64,000 nt of DNA, taken from assembly GCF_000577275.2 (NCBI RefSeq), contig NZ_HG916852.1, positions 127,001-191,000 of the forward strand. Reading direction: 5' to 3'. This document shows positions 19,066 to 27,280 of the stretch, piece by piece. Source of the DNA: Rhizobium favelukesii. GTDB taxonomy: Bacteria; Pseudomonadota; Alphaproteobacteria; Rhizobiales; Rhizobiaceae. A program made the translations under genes and the position numbers. How positions within the stretch are numbered: position 1 is the first letter of the stretch; the number at the start of each line of letters is the position of its first letter. The notes beneath the pieces were generated by a model. That model worked only from the letters and a program-made list of their open reading frames with translations, was not told the origin of the DNA and ran no database searches.

Positions 19066-19111
19066 CCTGAACCATCAAACTTGCCCGCAGCTCACTAAGT
19101 GAACTGCATTA

Positions 19112-19122
19112 GGCCATCGGCC
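19112..19122. repeat. target-site duplication, right copy
   Basis: Exact copy of the 11-bp GGCCATCGGCC found left of the element. The sequence is itself a short dyad, GGCC-ATC-GGCC, being the tip of the interrupted terminator hairpin. Confidence 0.9.
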
Positions 19123-19148
19123 GCCCTTTTTGTCGCTTCAGTTGATGC

Positions 19149-19955
19149 TCACTCGACGTCTGCCCTGCGCAGCGCTTCGAGCGTCGGCATCGACGTGATG
19201 TTGAAACCGGCATCGACGAAATGGATTTCGCCGGTAACACCAGCGGCAAGGTCCGACAGGAGGTAAAGGGCGGAATTGCCCACCTGATCGATCGTCACCG
19301 TTTTGCGCAGCGGCGAGTTGCGCTGGTTCCAGGAGAGGATCGCGCGCGCATCGGAAATACCGGCACCGGCGAGGGTGCGGATCGGGCCTGCGGAGATCGC
19401 GTTGACGCGAACACCCTTGGGACCGTAATCCGCAGCCAGATACCGCACAGACGCCTCGAGAGCCGCCTTGGCGACGCCCATGACGTTGTAGTTCGGGATG
19501 ACGCGCGTCGAACCGTTATAGGTCAGAGTCAGCATCGAGCCGCCTTCGTTCATCAGCGGCGCACAGCGCTTGGCGATCTCGGTGAAGGAGAAACAGGAGA
19601 TAACCATCGTGCGGCTGAAGTTTTCGCGCGTGGTGTCGGCGTAGAGGCCCTTCAGCTCGTTCTTGTCCGAGAAGCCGATGGCGTGGACGACGAAGTCGAG
19701 CGCGCCCCAGCGCTCCTTGATGGCATCGACGGTGGTGTCGACAGATGCGATATCCTCGACATCGCACGGCAGGACGAAGTCGGAACCGACTTCTGCCGCC
19801 AGCGGCTTGACGCGCTTGCCGAGCGCGTCGCCCTGATAGGTGAAGGCGAGCTCAGCTCCCTGCGCTGCCAGTGCTTTCGAAATTCCCCAGGCGATGGAAT
19901 GGTTGTTCGCGACGCCCATGATGAGGCCGCGCTTACCCTGCATGATTCCCGTCAT
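19149..19955 (-). CDS. fabI: enoyl-[acyl-carrier-protein] reductase (NADH) FabI
   Basis: FabI, 268 residues, reduces trans-2-enoyl-ACP in the last step of each fatty-acid elongation cycle. The short-chain-dehydrogenase-like NADH fold is seen in GVANNHSIAWGISKAL near the start, and the active-site Tyr and Lys in the YNVMGVAKAALEASV segment (Tyr, six residues, Lys). I start it at the ATG at 19955 (MTGIMQGKRG); upstream codons are a shadow of fabB. The fabB stop is one base before this start (TAATATG), so translation is coupled. Triclosan-target family. Its original terminator was split by the IS4 insertion. Confidence 0.95.
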   Translation of the reverse strand: MTGIMQGKRGLIMGVANNHSIAWGISKALAAQGAELAFTYQGDALGKRVKPLAAEVGSDFVLPCDVEDIASVDTTVDAIKERWGALDFVVHAIGFSDKNELKGLYADTTRENFSRTMVISCFSFTEIAKRCAPLMNEGGSMLTLTYNGSTRVIPNYNVMGVAKAALEASVRYLAADYGPKGVRVNAISAGPIRTLAGAGISDARAILSWNQRNSPLRKTVTIDQVGNSALYLLSDLAAGVTGEIHFVDAGFNITSMPTLEALRRADVE

Positions 19956-19956
19956 A

Positions 19957-21183
19957 TTATTGTCCGTTGTAGCGCTGGAAGACGAGCGTGGCGTTGGTGC
20001 CGCCGAAGCCGAAGGAGTTGGAAAGCGCGATATCGATCTTGGCGTCGTCGATGCGCTTACGAACGATCGGAACGCCGTCGAATTCGGGATCAAGCTCGGT
20101 GATATGTGCGCTTTCACCGATGAAGCCGGCTTGCATCATCAACAGGGAGTAGATCGATTCCTGCACGCCGGCGGCACCCAGCGAGTGGCCCGTCAGCGAC
20201 TTGGTCGACTGGATGTGCGGGATCTTGTCGCCAAAGACTTCGCGGATCGCGCCGATTTCCTTGCTGTCGCCAACCGGGGTCGAGGTTCCGTGCGTGTTGA
20301 CGTAGTCGACGTCGCCCTTGACGGTGGCAAGCGCCTGACGCATGCAGCGGATCGCGCCTTCGCCCGATGGTGCAACCATGTCGTAGCCGTCGGACGTCGC
20401 GCCGTAGCCGACGATTTCGGCATAGATCTTCGCGCCACGTGCCTTTGCGCGCTCAAGCTCTTCGAGAACGAGGACACCGGCGCCACCGGCGATCACGAAA
20501 CCGTCGCGGCTGACGTCATAGGCACGCGAGGCCGTTGCCGGCGTGTCGTTGTATTTGGAAGACATGGCGCCCATGGCATCGAAGAGGTTCGACATCGTCC
20601 AGTCGAGGTCCTCGTGGCCGCCGGCGAACATGATGTCCTGCTTGCCCCACTGGATCATTTCCGCAGCATTGCCGATGCAGTGCGCCGAGGTTGAGCAGGC
20701 CGACGAGATTGAGTAGTTGACGCCGTGGATCTTGAACCAGGTGGCAAGCGTCGCCGATGCGGTCGAGGACATCGCCTTCGGCACGGCAAACGGGCCGATG
20801 CGCTTCGGGCTGTTGTTCTTGATGGTGATGTCGGCCGCTTCGATCAGCGTGCGCGTCGACGGGCCGCCGGAGCCCATGATGATGCCGGTGCGCTCGTTAC
20901 TGCTGATGTCACTCTCTTCCAGACCGGAATCGGCAATCGCCTGCTTCATGGCGACATGGTTCCAGGCGCCGCCCTGCGACAGGAACCGCATGGCGCGACG
21001 ATCGACCAGGTCGGTCGGATCCAGTGTCGGGCGCCCCCAGACTTGGCACTTGAAGCCGTGTTCTGCGAAATCGTTGGAAAAGGAAATGCCGGACTTGGCA
21101 TCGCGCAGCGAGGCAGTGACCTCGGCGGCATCATTGCCGATCGAGGAAACAACGCCCAGACCCGTGACAACTACCCGTCTCAT
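19957..21183 (-). CDS. fabB: beta-ketoacyl-ACP synthase I (FabB)
   Basis: Condensing enzyme of 408 residues. Position between fabA and fabI and overall sequence indicate FabB, the synthase needed for elongating unsaturated intermediates. The catalytic Cys163 is in SISSACSTS, and the two active-site histidines are in [12 protein letters not shown] and [12 protein letters not shown], as in other KAS I/II enzymes. The gene begins 59 bases after the fabA stop and ends one base before fabI. KAS II (FabF) is the main alternative name, but the operon context favours FabB. Confidence 0.94.
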   Translation of the reverse strand: MRRVVVTGLGVVSSIGNDAAEVTASLRDAKSGISFSNDFAEHGFKCQVWGRPTLDPTDLVDRRAMRFLSQGGAWNHVAMKQAIADSGLEESDISSNERTGIIMGSGGPSTRTLIEAADITIKNNSPKRIGPFAVPKAMSSTASATLATWFKIHGVNYSISSACSTSAHCIGNAAEMIQWGKQDIMFAGGHEDLDWTMSNLFDAMGAMSSKYNDTPATASRAYDVSRDGFVIAGGAGVLVLEELERAKARGAKIYAEIVGYGATSDGYDMVAPSGEGAIRCMRQALATVKGDVDYVNTHGTSTPVGDSKEIGAIREVFGDKIPHIQSTKSLTGHSLGAAGVQESIYSLLMMQAGFIGESAHITELDPEFDGVPIVRKRIDDAKIDIALSNSFGFGGTNATLVFQRYNGQ

Positions 21184-21242
21184 GTGTTTCGACCTTTTCG
21201 TTTTTTCTAACTTGGAAAGCCGGGCAAGCGTGCCCGGCGCAA

Positions 21243-21758
21243 TCAGGCGGCCTTGTCCTTAGACAGTCCCACGCGCAGGTCGCTTGCCTGATAGATGACC
21301 TCGCCGTCGGCCTTGAGCCAGCCGTCGGCGGTGCCGAGTACGAGGCGGCCACGCATGACGCGCTTGAAATCGATGCCGTACTCAAGGAGCTTCGTCGTCG
21401 GACGAATCATGCCCTTGAACTTCACCTCGCCGGTCGAAAGGGCCATGCCGCGCCCCTGTTCACCCAGCCAACCCAGAAAGAAGCCAGTCAACTGCCACAT
21501 GCCGTCGAGGCCAAGGCAGCCTGGCATGATTGGGTTGCCGGCGAAGTGGCAGGGAAAATACCAGTCGTCAGGCTTCACGTCATATTCCGCGCGAATGTAG
21601 CCCTTGTCGAAGCTGCCACCCGTTTCGGAAATGTCTGTAATGCGATGAACCATCAACATCGGCGGGAGGGGGAGCTGCGCATTGCCCTGGCCGAACAGTT
21701 CGCCGCGGCCGCAGGCCAGAATTTCCTCGTAGTTGAAGCTGGATTGTTTCGTCGCCAT
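21243..21758 (-). CDS. fabA: 3-hydroxydecanoyl-ACP dehydratase/isomerase FabA
   Basis: FabA, 171 residues, dehydrates 3-hydroxydecanoyl-ACP and isomerises the product to cis-3-decenoyl-ACP, the branch point of unsaturated fatty-acid synthesis. A single hot-dog fold; the catalytic His71 is in [14 protein letters not shown] and Asp85 in [10 protein letters not shown], matching the known pair. First gene of the fabA-fabB-fabI operon and divergent from irr, an arrangement common in rhizobia. A ribosome site (GGGGGGAATTAGAG) precedes the ATG. Confidence 0.96.
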   Translation of the reverse strand: MATKQSSFNYEEILACGRGELFGQGNAQLPLPPMLMVHRITDISETGGSFDKGYIRAEYDVKPDDWYFPCHFAGNPIMPGCLGLDGMWQLTGFFLGWLGEQGRGMALSTGEVKFKGMIRPTTKLLEYGIDFKRVMRGRLVLGTADGWLKADGEVIYQASDLRVGLSKDKAA

Positions 21759-22061
21759 GAAAACTCTAATTCCCCCCGCAACTCTGCCGATGGATGTGAA
21801 CGTTTAGTCCAAGTTCAGCGGAAAATGAAGCATAAGCATGACTGAGCTTCACCCACCTTCGGAGGACCGGCTGCGCGCCTTATTTGGTGGTCGCATACAG
21901 GAAGGCCAAGCCCCCGGCCAGCACTAATTGCGCCAAAAGCCCGATTTTGCGGCGCTTTCGCACTCTTTGTCCCCATTGAAACTATTGAAACGCTTTTGCG
22001 CAAAAGTTATATGGCTACTGAAACCTGATTACTTGACGCTAGATTAACCGGAGTTTGACGG
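21759..22061. other. fabA-irr intergenic region
   Basis: This 303-base spacer carries the divergent promoters of fabA and irr. The clear element is the irr promoter with its internal palindrome at 21985-22013. A second imperfect dyad (GCGCC-AAAA...TTTT-GC-GGCGC) lies around 21929-21956. I found no gene and no good fabA promoter by eye. Confidence 0.5.
21985..22013 (+). promoter_or_regulatory. irr promoter with 14-bp palindromic operator in its spacer
   Basis: TTGAAA (21985-21990) and TATATG (22008-22013) are 17 bases apart. The spacer contains the perfect palindrome CTTTTGCGCAAAAG at 21993-22006, so a bound protein would directly block or reshape the promoter. Predicted start about 22020, some 40 bases before the irr ATG. 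Confidence 0.65.
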
Positions 22062-22481
22062 ATGGTGGCAGAGGCCCCGCTTACCATTGAGGTACGGCTG
22101 AGAAGCGCCGGCCTGCGTCCGACGCGCCAGCGTGTCGCGCTCGGCGACCTGCTCTTTGCCAAGGGCGATCGGCATCTGACCGTCGAGGAGCTCCACGAGG
22201 AGGCGGTGCAGGCGGGCGTGCCGGTGTCGCTGGCAACTGTCTACAACACGCTGCACCAGTTCACCGAAGCGGGCATGATCCGGGTTCTCGCGGTGGAAAG
22301 CGCCAAAACCTATTTCGACACCAACGTCTCCGACCACCACCACTTCTTCGTCGAAGGCGAAAATGACGTGCTGGATATTCCGGTCAGCAATCTGACCATC
22401 GGCAATCTGCCGGAGCCACCGGAAGGCCTGGAAATCGCGCATGTCGACGTGGTGATCCGCCTGCGCCCGAAGCGGCGCTGA
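22062..22481 (+). CDS. irr: iron response regulator Irr (Fur family)
   Basis: Fur-family regulator of 139 residues, identified as Irr by its position opposite fabA and the SDHHHFF histidine cluster, typical of rhizobial Irr. Irr senses iron through haem status and represses haem synthesis and iron-storage genes under iron limitation. The recognition helix is in VSLATVYNTLHQFTEAG (about residues 52-68). The N-terminal haem-regulatory Cys-Pro motif found in Bradyrhizobium Irr is missing, as in other Rhizobium proteins, so haem would be sensed through the histidines. The structural zinc Cys pairs of Fur are absent too. Confidence 0.92.
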   Translation: MVAEAPLTIEVRLRSAGLRPTRQRVALGDLLFAKGDRHLTVEELHEEAVQAGVPVSLATVYNTLHQFTEAGMIRVLAVESAKTYFDTNVSDHHHFFVEGENDVLDIPVSNLTIGNLPEPPEGLEIAHVDVVIRLRPKRR

Positions 22482-22483
22482 TT

Positions 22484-23119
22484 TCACATCACATCATCAG
22501 GGTGCCGGCCGGGCTTGGCTTTGTAAGTTGGAAAGGTCCAGCCAAAATACAGCGCGCCGCCGCGCACTGAGAATGCCGCGATCACGCCGACCGCAGAGGC
22601 TGCATAAAGTGGCAGGTCGAGTGCGTGTGCAGCCGTAAATATGCCGCTGCCGACGAGTGCTGCCGTGATGTAGATTTCAGGCCGCAACAGCACAGACGGT
22701 TCATTTGCCAGGAGATCGCGCAGGATGCCGCCGAAGGTCGCCGTCAGTGTCCCGGTGACGATGCCGATCGTTGGCGATCCCGTGGCGGCGAGGCCCTTCG
22801 CCGCACCCATCACGCAATAGGCGGAGAGCCCGACGGCATCCAGCCAGATCAGCAGGCGATAACGCGACTCGACAAGGTGGGCGGTAAAGAACACCAGGAT
22901 GCCGACGGCGCAGCAGACGATGACGTAGGTGGGATTCAGAACCCAGAATACCGGCACGCGACCAAGGACAATGTCACGCACCGTGCCACCGCCGGTGCCG
23001 GTAACGATCGCAAAGAAGAGAAAGCCGATCAGGTCGAGCTGCTTGCGTGAGGCCGCGAGCGCTCCCGTTGCCGCAAAGAGCGCAACGCCGGCATAATCCA
23101 CGTAGACGAACAGCGGCAT
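22484..23119 (-). CDS. UPF0126/TRIC-like membrane protein (YicG type)
   Basis: Inner-membrane protein of 211 residues with about seven hydrophobic helices arranged as two repeated UPF0126 units, each with a Gly-rich segment (GTGGGTVRDIVLGRVPVFW and ATFGGILRDLLANEPS). The family is structurally related to TRIC cation channels, and bacterial members have also been linked to glycine transport; which applies here is open. The ATG at 23119 has GGAGG seven bases upstream; a longer frame from 23197 lacks one. Convergent with irr, two bases apart. Confidence 0.88.
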   Translation of the reverse strand: MPLFVYVDYAGVALFAATGALAASRKQLDLIGFLFFAIVTGTGGGTVRDIVLGRVPVFWVLNPTYVIVCCAVGILVFFTAHLVESRYRLLIWLDAVGLSAYCVMGAAKGLAATGSPTIGIVTGTLTATFGGILRDLLANEPSVLLRPEIYITAALVGSGIFTAAHALDLPLYAASAVGVIAAFSVRGGALYFGWTFPTYKAKPGRHPDDVM

Positions 23120-23244
23120 GCAGTCCTCCAGAGCCGACACGTATCTTTGCGAAATATGAATCACGGCGGCAAGGGCGGCGCAAGGCGGATCACGCAAACT
23201 GTTCGGCCAACAGCGTCCTTATCCGACCAAAAGAGAAGCCCCTC

Positions 23245-23727
23245 GTGAAAACGCTCCTGATCGCTTTGAACATTGCCGCGCTGCTCGCCGCTCCCGTTGC
23301 GGCTTTTGCCCAGCAATCCCTTATCTCGGACCCGGAGATCTATGAGAAGAAGCACTTCCAGGAGCAGTGCACCAAGGCCGAATTCTCGGATGGCTTCGTC
23401 ATCCGCCAGGATATCAACAATGACGGCCTGATCGATGCCGTCGTGAACGAGGGCGAGCTGACCTGCGACGGCGAGAAGGGCCCACAGTGCAATGATGACG
23501 GCTGCACCTACAATTTCTATCTGCAGGTCGCCGAAGGTGGCTACTTCATGATCGCGACCGCCCAGGTCTATGGCTACGACTTCGTGAAGCGCTTCGGCAA
23601 CATGGTGCTGGCAATGAAAATGCATCCGCGCTTCTGTGATCGGCCGGATGCCGACAAGGGGAAGGAGCCCTGCATCGTCACAGCCCGTGTGCGCGGCACC
23701 AAGTTCGTGACGATCTCCAAGAAATAG
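23245..23727 (+). CDS. secreted hypothetical protein
   Basis: 160 residues from a GTG start preceded by AAGAGAAG. A clear signal peptide (KTLLIALNIAALLAAPVAAFAQQ) predicts export to the periplasm. The mature part has six cysteines and a segment DINNDGLIDAVVN that looks like a calcium-binding DxNxDG loop, as in dockerin or FG-GAP/EF-hand-like proteins. I do not recognise the family. It is divergent from the UPF0126 gene and convergent with the YdcF-like gene. The cysteine-rich mature domain is probably disulfide-bonded; any function is unknown. Confidence 0.75.
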   Translation: MKTLLIALNIAALLAAPVAAFAQQSLISDPEIYEKKHFQEQCTKAEFSDGFVIRQDINNDGLIDAVVNEGELTCDGEKGPQCNDDGCTYNFYLQVAEGGYFMIATAQVYGYDFVKRFGNMVLAMKMHPRFCDRPDADKGKEPCIVTARVRGTKFVTISKK

Positions 23728-23732
23728 CTCGT

Positions 23733-24518
23733 TCAGCCGGGATAGAGCTCTGAGGTACGGCCGGCAAGGTAGTAGCCGACAAGCCCGAACCATTCGCGGA
23801 TAGCCGTCGCCAGGTTCTGCGAATTCCGGCTCGGTTGCGTGAAGTCGAGGCCAAGCCTCTCCCGCCCGTCGGTGCGGTAGTCTGTCGGCCATGGCATCAC
23901 GTCGATACCAAGCTTGCGGAAGATGCCGACCGAGCGCGGCATATGATAGCCGGAGGTGATCAGCAGGCAGTTCGAAAGGCCTTGGCTCGCCAGAAGATCC
24001 TTGGTGTTCATGGCGTTTTCGAAGGTCGTCCGTGACGTCGTTTCTTCAACCAGGCGTTCCCTAGTGATGCCGAACATCGGGAAGAAACGCGCCGATATCA
24101 CCGCGTCGCCTTCATAGATGCCGGAGATCGATCCATCGCCGCCTGAAATCAGGATTCGCGCCTGCGGATATTTCTGTGCCAGGCGCAGCGCCTCGACGAA
24201 GCGATCGGCGCCGGCATTGAGCTCTATACCATGGCGCGCGGTATTCACTTCATTCTCGAAAGCGCCGCCCAGCACGATCATGCACTGCAGGCTGGCCGGA
24301 TCCTGCGGTTTTACAAACCGACCCTCCAGACCCTGCAGAAGGTAGTTGCCGACGGTCGTGTAGAGCGTGACGAACAGGATGAAGCCCGCAATCGCGGAGG
24401 AAGCGAGGCTTGTCGAGCGCCAGCGGACAAGGCCCGCCACCAAGGCAAGCACGACGAAAAGAAAAGCGAGCGACAAAGGTTGCCCGAACACCCAGACGAA
24501 CTTTGAAAAGAGAAACAA
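23733..24518 (-). CDS. YdcF/SanA/ElyC-family (DUF218) membrane protein
   Basis: 261 residues: two N-terminal transmembrane helices (about 10-60), then a periplasmic or cytoplasmic DUF218 domain with IVLGGAFENE, ISGGDGSIS, the TSRTTFENAMNTK segment and LLITSGYHMPRSV, all family hallmarks. ElyC and SanA homologues affect envelope integrity and peptidoglycan or ECA precursor metabolism in enterobacteria. A TTG start at 24518 is likely, since GGAGGAAGG lies upstream and no ATG is suitably placed. Convergent with the secreted protein gene five bases away. Confidence 0.86.
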   Translation of the reverse strand: MFLFSKFVWVFGQPLSLAFLFVVLALVAGLVRWRSTSLASSAIAGFILFVTLYTTVGNYLLQGLEGRFVKPQDPASLQCMIVLGGAFENEVNTARHGIELNAGADRFVEALRLAQKYPQARILISGGDGSISGIYEGDAVISARFFPMFGITRERLVEETTSRTTFENAMNTKDLLASQGLSNCLLITSGYHMPRSVGIFRKLGIDVMPWPTDYRTDGRERLGLDFTQPSRNSQNLATAIREWFGLVGYYLAGRTSELYPG

Positions 24519-24582
24519 GGATGCCTTCCTCCAGCGGTTTCCACGCGCCTCTATCTGAACCGGTGGGGCTTTATTGCGACCG

Positions 24583-25293
24583 TCACTTCATGCGCGTTGC
24601 CGAACGTGGCGCGGCGTTGAACCGGCGTTGCGTACGTTTCGGAATCAAGAGGGTAGCGAGCGCAACCAACATCGCAAAAACAGCAATCAGCCACAGCGCC
24701 GCTGCCCCCGCGATCTGTGTCAGCAGCGCCCCAACGATAGCTCCAGCCAGCATGCCGACCCAAGGCACGATCTGGATGGTCCAGTCCACTCGCCTGTCGC
24801 CGACGATCCAGCGTCCGAGACCGCGTCCGAAACGCGAGAGAGCTCCTGTCACATAAGTCAGTCCGATCGGTAACCCTTCGATCTGCTCTACCGCCGCGTT
24901 CACCATCCCCATCGAGGCAACGACGAGATAGAAACGCGGAATCGCCAGGCTCTCGCCCGCCATGAGGGAGGCCGTTGCGAGCACGATGCTGACGCATGAA
25001 AGCACAACAAACGTACGACGGTCGGCAAAATAACCGAGCACGATGCCGGCGGCATTTCCAAGCACGAAGACTACGATCGCCAAAAGAAGAATGGTTGCAT
25101 GTCGCAGGTTGCCATCACCGAGTGACAAGGCAGCGCGCGTCGTGTTGCCCGTCATGAACGACACGAAGTCTCCTGTCAGTGCGAGGCCCGTCGCATCCGT
25201 CATACCAGCCAGAAAGGAGATCGCGCCGGCAAGGGTCAGGCCCGTTGCCGTTCTGCGCGTATGAATGATCCGCCGCCGTTTTTCTCGTGTCAT
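24583..25293 (-). CDS. YoaK-family (DUF1275) membrane protein
   Basis: 236-residue inner-membrane protein of the YoaK/DUF1275 family with six or seven hydrophobic helices. Typical features are the first-helix GAISFLAGMTDATGL, the GDFVSFMTGNTTRAAL motif after it, and the Ala/Gly-rich final helices. Function in any organism is poorly known; transport has been suggested. I use the ATG at 25293 (MTREKRRRI); an upstream ATG at 25338 adds 15 residues without a better ribosome site. Reads away from the accessory patch that starts at about 25.4 kb. Confidence 0.8.
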   Translation of the reverse strand: MTREKRRRIIHTRRTATGLTLAGAISFLAGMTDATGLALTGDFVSFMTGNTTRAALSLGDGNLRHATILLLAIVVFVLGNAAGIVLGYFADRRTFVVLSCVSIVLATASLMAGESLAIPRFYLVVASMGMVNAAVEQIEGLPIGLTYVTGALSRFGRGLGRWIVGDRRVDWTIQIVPWVGMLAGAIVGALLTQIAGAAALWLIAVFAMLVALATLLIPKRTQRRFNAAPRSATRMK

Positions 25294-25399
25294 TGAACCA
25301 AGGCTCCGCTCCGCCGGACAAGGCGGCATCGAAACCATAGCGGGTGTTGCTAAAGAATTGGCAAAGCAATGGCGCGCGAAGCGCTACGGAACCTGTTGT

Positions 25400-25699
25400 T
25401 CAGTTGACGGTGGCTGGCGATCTCGCGACATCCGGCGTGCTCAGCACATAGGTCTGCTCCATCAGGTCGCGATGGCGCTTCGGCCAAGCGAAGCCGGTGG
25501 GGGCCGGGAGGTAGGTCTTGGGAAGAAAAATGTCTTCGCTGTCTTTGCGATTCAGCATACCCACCAATTCATCGCCTTCCTCGGCGGTAACCATATCCAT
25601 GACAAACCCGTCGAGCACGGCTTTTTGGCCGGTGACGTCGTCAAACACTGTCCAATAGATGTTGAGGTTCTTGTGCAGGCTATATCTCTGGGCTTCCAT
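25400..25699 (-). CDS. small hypothetical protein
   Basis: 99 residues. The ATG at 25699 has a good GGAGG site eight bases upstream, which is the main support that it is real; an open frame extends upstream to 25894 without one. The protein is soluble, with FDDVTGQKAVLDGFVMDMV and DIFLPKTYLPAP as the most distinctive stretches. I do not recognise it. It lies at the edge of a lower-G+C patch that runs to the tRNA-Ala gene and so may belong to accessory DNA. Confidence 0.6.
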   Translation of the reverse strand: MEAQRYSLHKNLNIYWTVFDDVTGQKAVLDGFVMDMVTAEEGDELVGMLNRKDSEDIFLPKTYLPAPTGFAWPKRHRDLMEQTYVLSTPDVARSPATVN

Positions 25700-25829
25700 G
25701 GGAGAATCCTCCAGCTTACCGAAATCGCCAGGCTTCTGCGCAGAATTGGATGGTGGCGCAGTACCTTTGAACACCCTGATAGAAGACCATGATCGCTCCG
25801 CGAAATGAATCGCACAGACATATAGACAG

Positions 25830-25847
25830 CCTATCCATTCGGATAGG
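25830..25847. promoter_or_regulatory. perfect inverted repeat
   Basis: CCTATCC-ATTC-GGATAGG, a 7+4+7 dyad, lies between the small hypothetical gene and the frameshifted gene starting at 25894. TATAGA, a -10-like hexamer, sits just before it. It could be an operator for the plus-strand gene. Confidence 0.4.
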
Positions 25848-25893
25848 ATCTGGTGGACCTTTGCCAGACGCGCATTCCGACACAGGCGTTTCA

Positions 25894-26333
25894 ATGGAAT
25901 ATGACGAGGCGGTACTCGATGTTCGGAAGATTCTGCTGGCTTCTGGGAGATAGCCCACGAGATTGAGGCACTAAAGGAGCCCAGCCTAAGAGGCTTCGCC
26001 TTCGAGGCGAGGAAACGCGCCAGCGAGGATCTGGAACATCGGCACCTTTATACTGCTCTCGCTGACTCTGCCGTGGACCGTTTGGAGCTGCTGAAGAGGC
26101 AGAAGACAGGGAAGGGCATCTGGTATGCTGTCTTGGAGGTCATCATGACGCGCCCGGAGGGATTTTCGGAAACCATACAAGTCTTGCATGAGCGATGTGA
26201 TGGACGAGACGCCGCGGTTGTTGTCACTCGAAAACTGCTGGTTCGCCACGCCGAGATATTCAACGACTACACTGATCTGGAAGTCAGCGTGATGACCGAC
26301 TTAGAGTGGGAAGTGCGCGCCTTTCCGGAGTAA
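25894..26333 (+). pseudogene. hypothetical gene split by a frameshift
   Basis: The ATG at 25894 opens a 19-codon frame (MEYDEAVLDVRKILLASGR) that stops at 25951-25953. In the next frame, codons continue without a stop from before 25950 through HEIEALKEPSLRGFAFEARK to the end at 26333, and the two parts read as one coherent protein of about 145 residues. Adding one G to the GGG at 25945-25947 would restore it. Only the GTG at 26073 gives an 86-residue fragment in isolation. I do not recognise the family; the product would be soluble and helical. A sequencing error is possible. Confidence 0.5.
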
Positions 26334-26445
26334 GGCCGCCGTTAGCTCGCCGATTGCTTGGGCTCCGATAATGTAGGTTTTCGGAAGTCAGAAACGTGCC
26401 CAGATCACCAACTAGGGATAGAAGGGGTGCGCCTTCTGCGTGGTG

Positions 26446-26958
26446 TTAGCCTGTGGCCTCGTACAAGGAAGCTGCAATGTCCTTAGTCGGCAGAATGAGA
26501 CGCCGCTCCATGTTCTTCGTCTCCTGGAAGCCGAATTTTTTATAGAAAGTGACGGCATCATCATCGAGAGCGTGGATTATCACGGCGCGAAAAGCGGCTA
26601 CTTGCGCGGCGGATACCACACTCATGAGCGCGTTTTTGAGGAGTGCTTTGCCAAGGCCCTTACCGTGATGATCGGCATCAACCGCAAGTCGGGCTAGAAC
26701 GGCAATCGGAATCTCGGTGGGAGATTTAGACCCTTTCACCGATCGGGAAACATCGTTTCGGTGTATCATGCCTGCACAAACCGAATGGTAACCTACGACT
26801 TTGAAGTTTTCGTCCGCAATTACAAATGTACGGGTGTATCCCTGCTCCTGATTATGTAAGGCCATTTCCTTTAGCCACGAATCCAAGGAGGGCTTCCCCG
26901 ACGAGAAGCCCTCAATGATGTGCTGATTTGTAATAGGGCAAGGCTTCCGATACGGCAA
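26446..26958 (-). CDS. GNAT-family toxin, TacT-like
   Basis: 170-residue GNAT acetyltransferase of the type paired with DUF1778 antitoxins. TacT-type toxins acetylate the amino group of charged tRNAs and block translation. Seen: SGKPSLDSWLKEMALHN near the start, the P-loop-like acetyl-CoA site ADHHGKGLGKALLKNAL with the expected pattern, and the C-terminal FYKKFGF. The gene begins three bases after the antitoxin stop, the standard antitoxin-first order. Base composition is lower in G+C than the surroundings, in keeping with transfer. Confidence 0.88.
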   Translation of the reverse strand: MPYRKPCPITNQHIIEGFSSGKPSLDSWLKEMALHNQEQGYTRTFVIADENFKVVGYHSVCAGMIHRNDVSRSVKGSKSPTEIPIAVLARLAVDADHHGKGLGKALLKNALMSVVSAAQVAAFRAVIIHALDDDAVTFYKKFGFQETKNMERRLILPTKDIAASLYEATG

Positions 26959-26961
26959 ACG

Positions 26962-27237
26962 TCAGTCCATCCAATCTACTTTGGTCTGAAAAAGCTTGAC
27001 CAAGTTGTCTCTGGCTACGCCTGGAGCGGCAAGCTGCTCACTTACAGCTTCAAACACGTCAGCGGAAACGCCTATGAATCGTTGATCTAGCAACTCTTCT
27101 TGCGCGGTATATACAGAGGCTTCGGTCATGAACGCAGTTATGCTCTTTCCACAAACCTCAGCAGCACGTGCAATTAGATCATGCGTTTCCGGTTCAATCC
27201 GAAGATTGACGGTTTTGGTTTTCCTAGGAGCGGACAT
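26962..27237 (-). CDS. DUF1778-family antitoxin, TacA-like
   Basis: 91 residues. The N-terminal ribbon-helix-helix part (KTVNLRIEPETHDLIARAAE) is the DUF1778/TacA DNA-binding domain, and the C-terminal tail is expected to neutralise the GNAT toxin. Of two adjacent ATG codons I favour the second, at 27237, which lies seven bases after GGAG. An inverted repeat 17-43 bases upstream is a candidate operator for autorepression by the complex. It heads the toxin-antitoxin pair and lies about 320 bases from the 3' end of tRNA-Ala. Confidence 0.87.
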   Translation of the reverse strand: MSAPRKTKTVNLRIEPETHDLIARAAEVCGKSITAFMTEASVYTAQEELLDQRFIGVSADVFEAVSEQLAAPGVARDNLVKLFQTKVDWMD

Positions 27238-27253
27238 CATACTTCTCCATCAA

Positions 27254-27280
27254 TCGCACAGTTGATTTTGGTTTGTGCGA
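27254..27280 (-). promoter_or_regulatory. candidate TacA operator
   Basis: TCGCACA (27254-27260) and TGTGCGA (27274-27280) form a perfect 7-bp inverted repeat with a 13-base spacer just upstream of the antitoxin gene, where ribbon-helix-helix antitoxins usually bind. Confidence 0.5.

Larger units (their letters stand above)
17728..19111 (-). mobile_element. IS4-family insertion sequence, 1384 bp, with frameshifted transposase
   Basis: The element starts with TAATGCAGTTCACTTAG (17728-17744) and ends with its exact complement (19095-19111), a 17-bp perfect terminal repeat with the TAATGC tips known from IS4. It is flanked by an 11-bp duplication GGCCATCGGCC. Length and ends fit the IS4 group. 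The single transposase gene reads on the minus strand and is broken by a frameshift near 18490. Joining the flanks minus one duplication recreates an intact hairpin terminator between the methyltransferase and fabI, so this is a recent, precise insertion. No passenger genes. Confidence 0.92.

Noticed and set aside
17728..19111. Programmed frameshifting of the IS transposase, as in IS1 or IS3 families
   Set aside because: IS4-family transposases are normally made from one continuous frame, and no slippery heptamer is evident at the junction; a mutation is more likely.
25851..25860. TGGTGGA near 25851 as a copy of the tRNA-Ala 3' end (attachment site)
   Set aside because: Only about seven bases match, which is expected by chance; no integrase gene is nearby.
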